From JBEEFP01 sp041166085 (GTDB lineage: Bacteria > Actinomycetota > Acidimicrobiia > Acidimicrobiales > JAFATL01), in NCBI GenBank assembly GCA_041166085.1, contig JBEEFP010000058.1, positions 1 to 64,000 of the forward strand: a stretch of 64,000 bases of DNA, given 5' to 3'. Below, piece by piece: positions 44,315-52,149 of the stretch. The first letter of the stretch is position 1, and each line of letters opens with the position of its first letter. A program made the position numbers and the translations under genes. The notes below the pieces were generated by a model, which was given only the letters and a program-made list of their open reading frames with translations, made no database searches and was not told the origin of the DNA.

Positions 44315-44362
44315 GTCTCGAGGAAATTGGGGCCGAATTTCGGCACCTATTTTCCTCGAGAC
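44315..44362. terminator. Hairpin of the CTCGAGG family
   Basis: The arms gtctcgaggaaa and ttttcctcgagac close a stem of about 21 bp with one bulge and a few mismatches towards the loop. It starts 17 bases after the LLM gene stop. The end sequence is shared with 20167-20211. Confidence 0.75.
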
Positions 44363-44374
44363 CGGGAGGATCGG

Positions 44375-44380
44375 TAGTAT
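44375..44380 (+). promoter_or_regulatory. Possible -10 element upstream of the TauE-like gene
   Basis: TAGTAT lies 25 bases upstream of the ATG at 44405 and fits the actinobacterial TANNNT -10. No strong -35 is visible; the region 17 bases further up is the right arm of the preceding hairpin. Confidence 0.3.
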
Positions 44381-44404
44381 CTCCACTCCCCGGGTGGGGA
44401 AGGT

Positions 44405-45298
44405 ATGCACATCGACCTCCTCGTCACTCTTGCCGGCCTCGTGGTCGGGTTCGTCGTCGGCCTGACCGGCATGGGCGGCGGCGCCCTGATGACACCGATC
44501 CTCGTGGTGCTGTTCGGGGTGCAGCCCCTCGCGGCGGTGTCGAGCGACCTCGTGGCGGCGGTGGTGATGAAGCCCATCGGCGGCGGGGTGCACCTGCGCC
44601 GGGGCACCGTGCACCTGGGGCTGGTGCGCCTGCTGTGCCTCGGCTCGGTGCCGTCGGCCTTCGCCGGCGTCCTCATCCTCAAGTCCATGGGTCACGGTGA
44701 GCGACTCCAGCACCGCGTCTCCCTCGCCCTCGGCGTCGCCCTGCTGGTCGCAGCTGGAGGCATCCTCGCCAAGGCGTTCCTGCAACGGGGACGGGGCGTC
44801 GCCGGCGCGGTGCACGACATCGAGATCAAGCGCGGGCGCACCATCGCCATCGGCGCGCTGGGGGGCCTCGTGGTCGGGATGACCTCGGTCGGGTCGGGAT
44901 CGCTGATGATCGTGCTGCTGCTCATGCTCTACCCGACGCTGCAGGCCTCGGCCCTGGTCGGCACCGACCTCGTGCAGGCGGTGCCGCTGGTCGCGTCGGC
45001 CGCCCTCGGCCACATCCTCTTCGGGGACTTCCAGCTGTCCCTCACCACCTCGCTGCTCCTCGGCAGCGTGCCCGGGGTCTACCTGGGTGCCAGAGCCTCG
45101 TCCCGCGCCCCGGACGGCGTCATCCGGCCCGTCCTGGTGTTCGTGCTGGTGCTCTCGGGCCTCAAGCTGTTGGGGACGCCGGTCGGCGCCTTGGCCGCGG
45201 TGGCCGCCGTGGGCGTGCTCGCCCTCGCGGTCGCGGGCGTGCGGTACGCGAAACGGCCGGGCCCGAAGGCCCGGCCGTCGCGTACTTCAGTGACGTAG
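44405..45298 (+). CDS. TauE/SafE-family membrane transporter (sulfite/sulfonate exporter-like)
   Basis: A 297-residue protein with about eight membrane segments arranged as two repeats. VVGFVVGLTGMGGGALMTPIL opens the first and GGLVVGMTSVGSGSLMIVLL the second, both typical of TauE/SafE. It probably exports a small organic or sulfur anion; the substrate is not evident. An SD-like ggggaagg precedes the ATG. The last codons overlap a GC-rich hairpin (45244-45285), and the stop is 21 bases from the convergent repeat-protein gene. Confidence 0.87.
   Translation: MHIDLLVTLAGLVVGFVVGLTGMGGGALMTPILVVLFGVQPLAAVSSDLVAAVVMKPIGGGVHLRRGTVHLGLVRLLCLGSVPSAFAGVLILKSMGHGERLQHRVSLALGVALLVAAGGILAKAFLQRGRGVAGAVHDIEIKRGRTIAIGALGGLVVGMTSVGSGSLMIVLLLMLYPTLQASALVGTDLVQAVPLVASAALGHILFGDFQLSLTTSLLLGSVPGVYLGARASSRAPDGVIRPVLVFVLVLSGLKLLGTPVGALAAVAAVGVLALAVAGVRYAKRPGPKARPSRTSVT
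45244..45285. terminator. Hairpin inside the 3' end of the TauE-like gene
   Basis: gtacgcga, a 2-base bulge, then cggccgggcc pair with ggcccggccg and tcgcgtac around a cgaa loop. It lies between convergent genes and could end both transcripts, even though it encodes the last residues of the exporter. Confidence 0.65.
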
Positions 45299-45319
45299 TT
45301 CGCTGCTACGCCACGCTTG

Positions 45320-48300
45320 CTACGCCAGCTGCGCCTTCCGGCGACGGAGAGCGGCGCCGAGGACCACCAGCAGCAGGCCGAGAACGGCTTGTGCTGCGAG
45401 GGGGCCACCGGTCACCGGGAGCTCCGGCACGTTGGGCACGACGGGCGGGACAACCGTCACCGGCGGAACTGCAACCGGCGGCGTCACTTCCTGATGCCTG
45501 CAAGGGCAGGGCGGAGGCGGAGGGGGCGGGACGATCCGAGGGAGCGTCGCCACCGGGCAATCCACATCCACATTGATGCCCGAGCATGCACTGGTCACGG
45601 CCACGTTCCCGAGCGCCACTGCAGCACCAGTTCTGATGCTGGTCGTGCCGTCCGAGTTGTTGGTCGTGTCAGCGTTGTTCACAAGGACATTGTCCCCACG
45701 GGACCTGAGGGTCTCGTTTCCGGCGATCTCGATGTCGATGCCGAAGGGGAAGCCGATGCCGATCGCGTTGGCATTTCCGCCGTTGGCGAAAGTGCCGAGC
45801 CGCTGATCGTTGTCGGCGTCATTGTCCGAGTTGTTGGCGAGGGCGTCGTTCTTGCCGGTGTCGGCATTGGCGTCACCCACGTTGCTGATGTTCTGCTGCT
45901 GGTTGAACAGTTCGAGCGCTGCCGGATCGTGCACGGCCTGGACGACGTTCGTCGCCGAGTAGTTGCCGCGCGCGAGGGCCGAGCCCGTTTCAACCGTTGC
46001 ACTGCCATCCGAGTTGCTACCGGTGTCGGCGAAGTTGGTGGCGAGCAAGTCGCCGCCTGTCACGACGGTGGCGTTGCCGCCCACGCCGATCCCAAGACCG
46101 AAACCGAAACCGCCCAACCCGAGTCCGATGCCGACACCAGTGCCGTTTCCGCCGTCTGCGAACAGGCCGGCGGTCTGGTCAGTGTCTGCGTCGTTCACGG
46201 AGTTGTTTCCAATGGCAAGGTTGCGCCCCGTCGAAGCGGTGCCCTCGCCCTCGTTCCGGACCCGGGACCGCTGGTCGATCGTGGAGAAGCCGCTGTCGAT
46301 GATGTCGACAGTGGCCACCTGATCGATGGCGGTGTCCGAGACGTTCCCGTAGGCGGTGGCAGCGCCGGTGACGATGCCGGCCGAACCATCGGAGTTGTTG
46401 TTGGTGTCGGCGAAGCCCGTGGCGATGACATCGTCTGCCTGGGTGCGGGCGTTTCCGCCGATACCCACGCCGATGCCGATGCCGAAGGCCCCGTTGCCGA
46501 TGTCGATAGCGATGCCGATACCGACGCCCGTGCCATCTCCAGCGTTGGAGAACAGGCCCGAACGCTGATTGGTGTCAGCGTCGTTCTCTGAGTTGTTGCC
46601 AATGGCCCGGTTGCGACCGGTGTCGGCGGTGCCGTCACCATCGTTGGTCACGCGAGCGCGCTGGTCGATTGTCGTGAAGCCCTTGCCGTTGATGGCGACG
46701 TCGGCGACCTGACCGCTGTTGATGGCGGTGGACGCGTAGTTGCCGTAGGCAGTGGCGGAACCCGTCGTGATGGACGCGAGGCCGTCGGACGCGTTGCTGT
46801 TGTCCGAGAAGCTCGCGGATGTCACGTCATCGGCGGTGGCGCGAGCGTTGCCGCCCACACCGGCCCCGACGCCGATCCCGAAGGAAGGCACCCGGATGCC
46901 GCCGATTCCGACGCCGAGACCAAAGCCCGTGCCGTCCCCGCCGTTGGCGAAGAGGCCGTTGCGCTGGTCGGTGCTGGCGTCGTTGTCAGAGTTGTTGCCG
47001 GTGGCCCGGTTGCGTCCAGTGGACGCAACGGCGTCACCATCGTTCGTGACCCGGACGTTCTGATCGACGATGGCGAAGCCATCGCCGTCGATCGTGACCG
47101 GAGCAGTCTGGTCGACGGCCGTCGTGGCGTAGTTGCCGTAGGCGGTCGCCGAGCCGGTGCTGATGCCTGCGGCACCGTCGGAGTTGTTCGCGTTGGTGGT
47201 GAAAGACGTTGCCAGCACGTCATCGGCCGTAGTGCGAGCGTTGCCGCCCAGTCCGATGCCGATGCCGATGCCAGTACCACCGAGGCCGACGCCGATACCC
47301 GCGCCCGTGCCGTCCCCGCCGTTGGCGAAGAGACCCGTGCGCTGGTTGGTGGAAGCGTCGTTCTCTGAGTTGTTGCCGATGGCCCGGTTGCGTCCGGTGT
47401 CGGCCGTGCTGTCGCCCGTGTTGGTCACACGGACCAGCTGGTCGACGAACGTGAAGCCGTCACCGCCGATGGCAATGTCGGCGACCTGACCGTCGTTGAC
47501 GGTGGTGGTCGCGTAGTTGCCGTACGCAGTGGCCGAGCCAGTCGTGATGGAGGCCAGACCGTCGGACGAGTTGCTGTTGTCCGCGATGGCGGTCGACGTG
47601 ACGTCCCGAGCATCGATACGAGCGTTGCCGCCAGTACCGATACCGAGGCCGAAGCCGGTGCCGCCCAGTCCGATGCCGACGCCCACGCCCGTGCCGTCCC
47701 CGCCGTTGGCGAAGAGACCGGTGCGCTGGTTGGTGTCGGCATCGTTGGCCGAGTTGTTGCCGGTGGCGCGGTTGCGTCCAGTGGACGCCACAGCATCACC
47801 GTCGTTGTTCACCCTGGTGGCCTGGTCGACAAAGGCGAAGCCCTTGCCCCCGATGGCGACCGGAGCGGTCTGGTCGACGGCCGTCGTGGCATAGCTGCCG
47901 TAGGCGGTCGCCGAGCCGGTGTTGATGCCTGCGGACCCGTCGGAAGAGTTCGACGTGTCAGCGATGGCGGTGGCCACGAGATCACGTGCATCGATGCGAG
48001 CGTTGCCGCCCGTGCCGATGCCGATCCCGATACCGGGGCCGCCAATGCCGATACCAATGCCAACACCCGTGCCGTTGCCACCCTGGGCAAAGGCGCCGGT
48101 GCGCTGGTTGGTGTTGACGTCATTGACGGAGTTGTTGCCGGTGGCCCGGTTCCGGCCTGTATCGGCCGTCCCGTCGCCATCGTTGGTCACGCGACCCCGC
48201 TGGTCCACAAAGGCGAACCCGTCGCCGGCAATGGCGACGCCGGCGTCCTGGCTCAGGGCGCTCGAGGAGAAGTTCCCCGAGGCCATGGCCTCACCGGTGG

Positions 48301-50215
48301 AGATCGAAGCGGAACCGTTCGACTCGTTGGCCGTGGTCGCGATCGCCGTAGCGGTCACATCACGGAGATCGATGCGAGCGTTGCCGCCCGTGCCGATCCC
48401 GATCCCAATGCCCTGGCCGATCCCGAGGTCGACGTCAGTGTCGTTGCCACCACGGGCAAAGGCACCGGCGCGCTGACGGGTAGCGGCGTCGTTGAACGAG
48501 TCGTTTCCGGTGGCCCGGTTGCGTCCTGTGGAGGCAACGGCGTCACCGTCATTGGAAATGCGCGCCCGCTGGTCGATGAAGGCGAATCCGGGGTCGTTGT
48601 CGAACCCGGCGGCCTGAGCGACGCGGTCGTTGGTCACGTTCCCGCAGGCGGTCGCGGCACCAGTGGTGACGCTCGCGGACCCATCGGAACGGTTCGTTGT
48701 GTCGGCAATGTTGGTGGCCAGGAGGTCACGGACCCGGATGCGGGCGCCGCCCGCTGCCGGGGTCGCGAAGAGACCCGACCGCTGCCTGGTGTCGGCCAGG
48801 TTGACCGACACATTGCCAGTGGCACGGTTGCGGCCGGTGTCGGCCGTTCCGTCGCCGGTGTTGGACAGGTTCGCCCGCTGGTCGATGAACGTGAAGCCAT
48901 CCTTGACGGCGGCGTCAGCGTGCTGATCGAGCTGGGTGGACGAGGTGTTTCCGTTGGCGCAGGCCTCACCGGTGGTGATGCTCGCAGCGCCGTCCGAGCG
49001 GTTGGTCGTGTCGGCGATGTTGGTCGCCACCACGTCGCGGGCCCGGATGTCATCACCGAACACGCCAGCACGCTGGCGGGTATCGGCGTCGTTGAAGCTG
49101 GCATTTCCCACACCGGTGTTGTTGCCGGTGGTCGCGCGCGCTTCGCCCTCGTTGCGTACCCGGATTCGCTGGTCCGGGAATGCGAGGCCGTTGTCGAGCG
49201 CGGTGGTGGATGCCTGGGTGATCGTGGTGTTCGAGTCGTTTCCGTTTGCGGTGGCCATGCCGGTGTTGATGTCGGCGGAGCCATCAGACGAATTTGTCGT
49301 CGTTGCGATGTTCGTCAGCACGATGTCGGCCCTGGGTGGACCGCGTGCCGAGTTCGCCCGCTGGTCCGTACTGGATACGTTGTCCGACAGATTGCCGACA
49401 GCGGTGTTGCCACCGGTGTTGGCGTCTGCGTCGCCGTCATTGGAGATGCGTGCCGACTGGTCAGTGATACTCACGCCGCCGGTGCCATTCCCCACAACGG
49501 TTGCCCACTGGCCGACGTCGCCCACCGACTTGTTGCCGGTGGCATCGGCGTCACCCGTGGTCACACCAGCACTGCCGTCCGAGTCGTTGGTCGTATCCGC
49601 GATGTTGCTGTGGATAGAACCCGTCTCGGCGATCGCTCGCTGGTCGGTGCTCGCATCGTTGATGGACGCGTTGCCGGTGACGTCGTTGTTCCCCGTGTCC
49701 GCACTGCCGTCGCCGTCGCTGACGACGATGGCACGTTGGTCGAGGGTATTGACGCCGCCCCCAGCGAAGATGGCCTGCTCCACGTTCGTGTTGCTCTCAC
49801 TGCCGCTGCCCTTTGCGTCGCCCGTTGTCAGCGTTGCGCTGCCATTGGACGAGCTCTTGGTATCGGCACTGTTGCTGAGCACCGCGTCGCGGTTGCCGTC
49901 CGTCGTCGCATTCTGGTCGTTGTCGGCCGTGTTGACGGATTCGTTCCCGTTCAGCGTGTTGCTGCCAGTGTTCGCCTGACCAGAGCCTTCGCTCGTGATC
50001 TTGGTGTTCGACTTGGCAACCGTCACGCCATCGCCGCCGCCGCCCTTCTGGGCGGATGCGGCTGGGGTAGCCGTTGCATCGCTGGTGGCCTCCTGGGCTG
50101 ACGCCCGGCCGGCGCCGAAGATGGTCGCCACCCACGCCACTGCGATCAGCAGCAGCAGGGAGGCGGTTCTCCGACGGCCGTGGAGACCGGTTTGGATTGG
50201 TTCGCTCGTTCCCAC
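45320..50215 (-). CDS. Giant LPxTG wall-anchored protein with 13 tandem repeats
   Basis: 1631 residues from GTG 50215, chosen because AAGGAGG lies five bases upstream; the open frame continues to 50332. A signal peptide (residues ~14-40) ends ASA/Q. Thirteen repeats follow from residue ~73. Each has a block DGDG-T-ADTGRNRATGNNS-ND ending in NQR, then a block ADT-SDGSASITTGSATAYGN. Early units are ~93-103 residues; units 6-12 reach ~128 because of Gly/Ile/Val tracts (GIGIGLGG). A Pro-rich stretch precedes ELPVTGG, a hydrophobic helix and RRRK, a complete sortase signal. The Asn/Gly/Thr-rich periodicity suggests a beta-solenoid or amyloid-like stalk; this is inference. No sortase is in the window. 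Confidence 0.9.
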   Translation of the reverse strand: MGTSEPIQTGLHGRRRTASLLLLIAVAWVATIFGAGRASAQEATSDATATPAASAQKGGGGDGVTVAKSNTKITSEGSGQANTGSNTLNGNESVNTADNDQNATTDGNRDAVLSNSADTKSSSNGSATLTTGDAKGSGSESNTNVEQAIFAGGGVNTLDQRAIVVSDGDGSADTGNNDVTGNASINDASTDQRAIAETGSIHSNIADTTNDSDGSAGVTTGDADATGNKSVGDVGQWATVVGNGTGGVSITDQSARISNDGDADANTGGNTAVGNLSDNVSSTDQRANSARGPPRADIVLTNIATTTNSSDGSADINTGMATANGNDSNTTITQASTTALDNGLAFPDQRIRVRNEGEARATTGNNTGVGNASFNDADTRQRAGVFGDDIRARDVVATNIADTTNRSDGAASITTGEACANGNTSSTQLDQHADAAVKDGFTFIDQRANLSNTGDGTADTGRNRATGNVSVNLADTRQRSGLFATPAAGGARIRVRDLLATNIADTTNRSDGSASVTTGAATACGNVTNDRVAQAAGFDNDPGFAFIDQRARISNDGDAVASTGRNRATGNDSFNDAATRQRAGAFARGGNDTDVDLGIGQGIGIGIGTGGNARIDLRDVTATAIATTANESNGSASISTGEAMASGNFSSSALSQDAGVAIAGDGFAFVDQRGRVTNDGDGTADTGRNRATGNNSVNDVNTNQRTGAFAQGGNGTGVGIGIGIGGPGIGIGIGTGGNARIDARDLVATAIADTSNSSDGSAGINTGSATAYGSYATTAVDQTAPVAIGGKGFAFVDQATRVNNDGDAVASTGRNRATGNNSANDADTNQRTGLFANGGDGTGVGVGIGLGGTGFGLGIGTGGNARIDARDVTSTAIADNSNSSDGLASITTGSATAYGNYATTTVNDGQVADIAIGGDGFTFVDQLVRVTNTGDSTADTGRNRAIGNNSENDASTNQRTGLFANGGDGTGAGIGVGLGGTGIGIGIGLGGNARTTADDVLATSFTTNANNSDGAAGISTGSATAYGNYATTAVDQTAPVTIDGDGFAIVDQNVRVTNDGDAVASTGRNRATGNNSDNDASTDQRNGLFANGGDGTGFGLGVGIGGIRVPSFGIGVGAGVGGNARATADDVTSASFSDNSNASDGLASITTGSATAYGNYASTAINSGQVADVAINGKGFTTIDQRARVTNDGDGTADTGRNRAIGNNSENDADTNQRSGLFSNAGDGTGVGIGIAIDIGNGAFGIGIGVGIGGNARTQADDVIATGFADTNNNSDGSAGIVTGAATAYGNVSDTAIDQVATVDIIDSGFSTIDQRSRVRNEGEGTASTGRNLAIGNNSVNDADTDQTAGLFADGGNGTGVGIGLGLGGFGFGLGIGVGGNATVVTGGDLLATNFADTGSNSDGSATVETGSALARGNYSATNVVQAVHDPAALELFNQQQNISNVGDANADTGKNDALANNSDNDADNDQRLGTFANGGNANAIGIGFPFGIDIEIAGNETLRSRGDNVLVNNADTTNNSDGTTSIRTGAAVALGNVAVTSACSGINVDVDCPVATLPRIVPPPPPPPCPCRHQEVTPPVAVPPVTVVPPVVPNVPELPVTGGPLAAQAVLGLLLVVLGAALRRRKAQLA
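45590..50000 (-). repeat. Coding tandem repeats (13 units) of the LPxTG protein
   Basis: Units of about 280 to 385 bases repeat across this stretch; related DNA such as ggtggcccggttgcg recurs in many of them. Units 6-11 alternate between a DAVASTG and a D(G/S)TADTG form, so the array probably grew by copying two-unit blocks. Such DNA is prone to recombination and assembly error. Confidence 0.88.
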
Positions 50216-50337
50216 TTTCACCTCCTTTCCTTGTGCTCGTAGGGATGGATGAGTTGCCGCCCTCGCGTGCGCGCGAACAAGCACGCCCCGGAGGACGCCG
50301 ATAGCAAACTCGCCCAGCAGGGGGTCCGTCAACGCAA

Positions 50338-50368
50338 AACCCTCGACCTGGAATCGAGGTCGAGGGTT
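50338..50368 (-). terminator. Intrinsic terminator of the fatty-acyl-AMP ligase gene
   Basis: A perfect 12-bp stem (50338-50349 with 50357-50368, aaccctcgacct/aggtcgagggtt) with a 7-base loop lies 45 bases after the stop at 50414. On the minus strand it is followed by a short T-rich ttttgcgtt. Confidence 0.75.
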
Positions 50369-50413
50369 CGTTCGTGCCTGGCGGCCCTGGCGGTTACGAG
50401 AAATTCATGCGGG

Positions 50414-52060
50414 TTAGGCCGGCACCAGCTCGTCGTCGAGGTAGCGGGTCCGGCACAGCGAGCGCTGGAGCTTGCCCGAGGAGGTCTTGGGCAGGGTGCC
50501 GGGATGGACCAGGACGACGTCGCTCGGGCCCAGGCCCACGCTCTGGCGGACCCGGCGGGCCACCTCGTCACGGACGGGGGCGGTGTCGTCGGCCTTGGTC
50601 TCGGCCACCACCACCACCGATTCCTGGCCCCGCCGCCCGGCCACGCCGAAGGCGATCACGTTGCCGGCCCGGACACCCTCGACACCGGACGCGGCGGCCT
50701 CCACGTCCTCGGGGAAGACGTTGCGGCCGGCCACGATGATCATGTCCTTGATGCGCCCGCAGACCACCAGCTCACCGTCGAGCGTGTAGGCGAGATCCCC
50801 GGTGCGCAGCCATCCGTCGTGCATGACGGCGGCGGTGGCGTCGGGTCGGTTGTAGTAGCCGGGGGTCACCGAGGTGCCGCGGAACTCGAGCTCGCCGACC
50901 TCGCGGTCGGTGAGCTCGGCGCCGGTCTCGGGTGCGCAGATCCGGATCTCGAGCCCGTCCACCGGACGGCCGAGGAGGGCGAAGGACCGGCCGTCCTCCG
51001 GCGCGCACTCCTTCGCAAGGCGATCACGTTCGAGGCAGGTGCGGTCGATGGTGTCCATGCGCAGTCCCGCCCCGGGCGCGGGGAAGGTTCCCGCGATGGC
51101 CAGCTCGGCCATCCCGAAGGCCGGGAAGGCAGCCGCCGGGTCGAGGCCGTGGCGGGCGCCCGCCTCGCAGAACGCGCCCATGGTGGCCGGGTCGACGGGC
51201 TCGGCCCCGTTGAGGGCGACGCGCCAACGCGACAGGTCGAGGTTGTCGAGGCGCTTGAGGGCACGAGCGGCGAGGGCGTAGGAGAAGTTGGGGCCGGCGG
51301 TGGCGGTCCCGCCGAAGTCGGACAGCCACTGCATCCATCGCGACGGCGATGCCATGAAGTCCTGCGGGGCGGCGAGCACCAGGTCGGCACCCGAGATCAT
51401 GGGCAGGGTCATGAGGCCGATGAGACCCATGTCGTGGTACAGCGGCAGCCAGGAGACGAGCACGTCGTCGTCGGGATCGAGCTGGGCCGCGGCCGCGGCG
51501 CCGTCGAGGTTGGCCAGGATCGTGCGGTGCGGGAGCATCACACCCTTGGGCAGGGCCGTCGATCCGCTCGTGAACTGCAGCACGGCCAGGCTGTCGGGAT
51601 CGATGGTCGGCTCGGTGAAGGCGCCGGTGCCCAACTGCTGGAGGATCGCGAACGGCGGGTCGCCGACCACGGGGTCCACGAAGGGTGCCAGCTCGGCGTC
51701 GATGACCAGGAGGGCGGCGTCAGCGTTGCGGACCCGGGTCCGTGTCTGGGACACGAACTCCTCGATGGAGGACATGCGCATCGGCAGCGGCAGCACGACC
51801 GCGGTCGCGCCGGCCAACCACGTGGCCTGAATGGCGGTCACGAGGGTCCGGCTGGTCGGGGCGAGCAGGGCGATGTGCGCGCCCGGACCCATGCCCCTGG
51901 CCTGGAAGGCGCCCGCCATGGCGCACGCCTCCTCGTGCAGCTGGGCCCACGGGACGCGCACGGGCTCGTCGTCGCCCGAGAGGAAGGTGATGGTCCCGCC
52001 TCGGGAGGTGGCGGACGCGATCCGCTGGGGCAGGCTCGAAGAAAGGGGGTTCTCCACCAT
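50414..52060 (-). CDS. Fatty-acyl-AMP ligase (FadD32/FAAL-like) or acyl-CoA synthetase
   Basis: A 548-residue ANL-superfamily enzyme. LQFTSGSTALPKGVML is the P-loop-like motif, SWLPLYHDMGLIG and GGTATAGPNFSYALAARAL are segments characteristic of FAAL/FadD32 proteins, WLRTGDLAY and GRIKDMIIVAGRN complete the adenylation core, and the Lys in KTSSGKLQR is the C-terminal catalytic Lys. FAALs hand acyl-adenylates to carrier proteins of polyketide or peptide synthases, but none is nearby. It is separated from leuS by a repeat hairpin and is followed by an intrinsic terminator. Confidence 0.88.
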   Translation of the reverse strand: MVENPLSSSLPQRIASATSRGGTITFLSGDDEPVRVPWAQLHEEACAMAGAFQARGMGPGAHIALLAPTSRTLVTAIQATWLAGATAVVLPLPMRMSSIEEFVSQTRTRVRNADAALLVIDAELAPFVDPVVGDPPFAILQQLGTGAFTEPTIDPDSLAVLQFTSGSTALPKGVMLPHRTILANLDGAAAAAQLDPDDDVLVSWLPLYHDMGLIGLMTLPMISGADLVLAAPQDFMASPSRWMQWLSDFGGTATAGPNFSYALAARALKRLDNLDLSRWRVALNGAEPVDPATMGAFCEAGARHGLDPAAAFPAFGMAELAIAGTFPAPGAGLRMDTIDRTCLERDRLAKECAPEDGRSFALLGRPVDGLEIRICAPETGAELTDREVGELEFRGTSVTPGYYNRPDATAAVMHDGWLRTGDLAYTLDGELVVCGRIKDMIIVAGRNVFPEDVEAAASGVEGVRAGNVIAFGVAGRRGQESVVVVAETKADDTAPVRDEVARRVRQSVGLGPSDVVLVHPGTLPKTSSGKLQRSLCRTRYLDDELVPA

Positions 52061-52102
52061 ATGGACTCCGACCCAGCATGCACCCGGACCGTTACATCCG
52101 TG

Positions 52103-52149
52103 TTCCCGAGGCAATGACTTACGGTTTCCGTAAGTCATTGCCTCGAGAA
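52103..52149. terminator. 22-bp hairpin repeat, copy 2, directly after leuS
   Basis: Arms 52103-52124 and 52128-52149 pair over 22 bp with one mismatch and loop ttt. The right arm abuts the leuS stop codon. It is identical to bases 8-29 of the window and shares the CTCGAG end with the hairpins at 20167 and 44315. Confidence 0.8.

Noticed and set aside
50302..50310. Plus-strand GCCGATAG as a sigma28-like -10
   Set aside because: No gene follows on the plus strand and no -35 tetramer lies at the right distance.
45320..50332. CRISPR array or VNTR outside a gene
   Set aside because: The repetition is in one continuous reading frame with signal peptide and sorting signal; repeats are long, diverged and without spacers.
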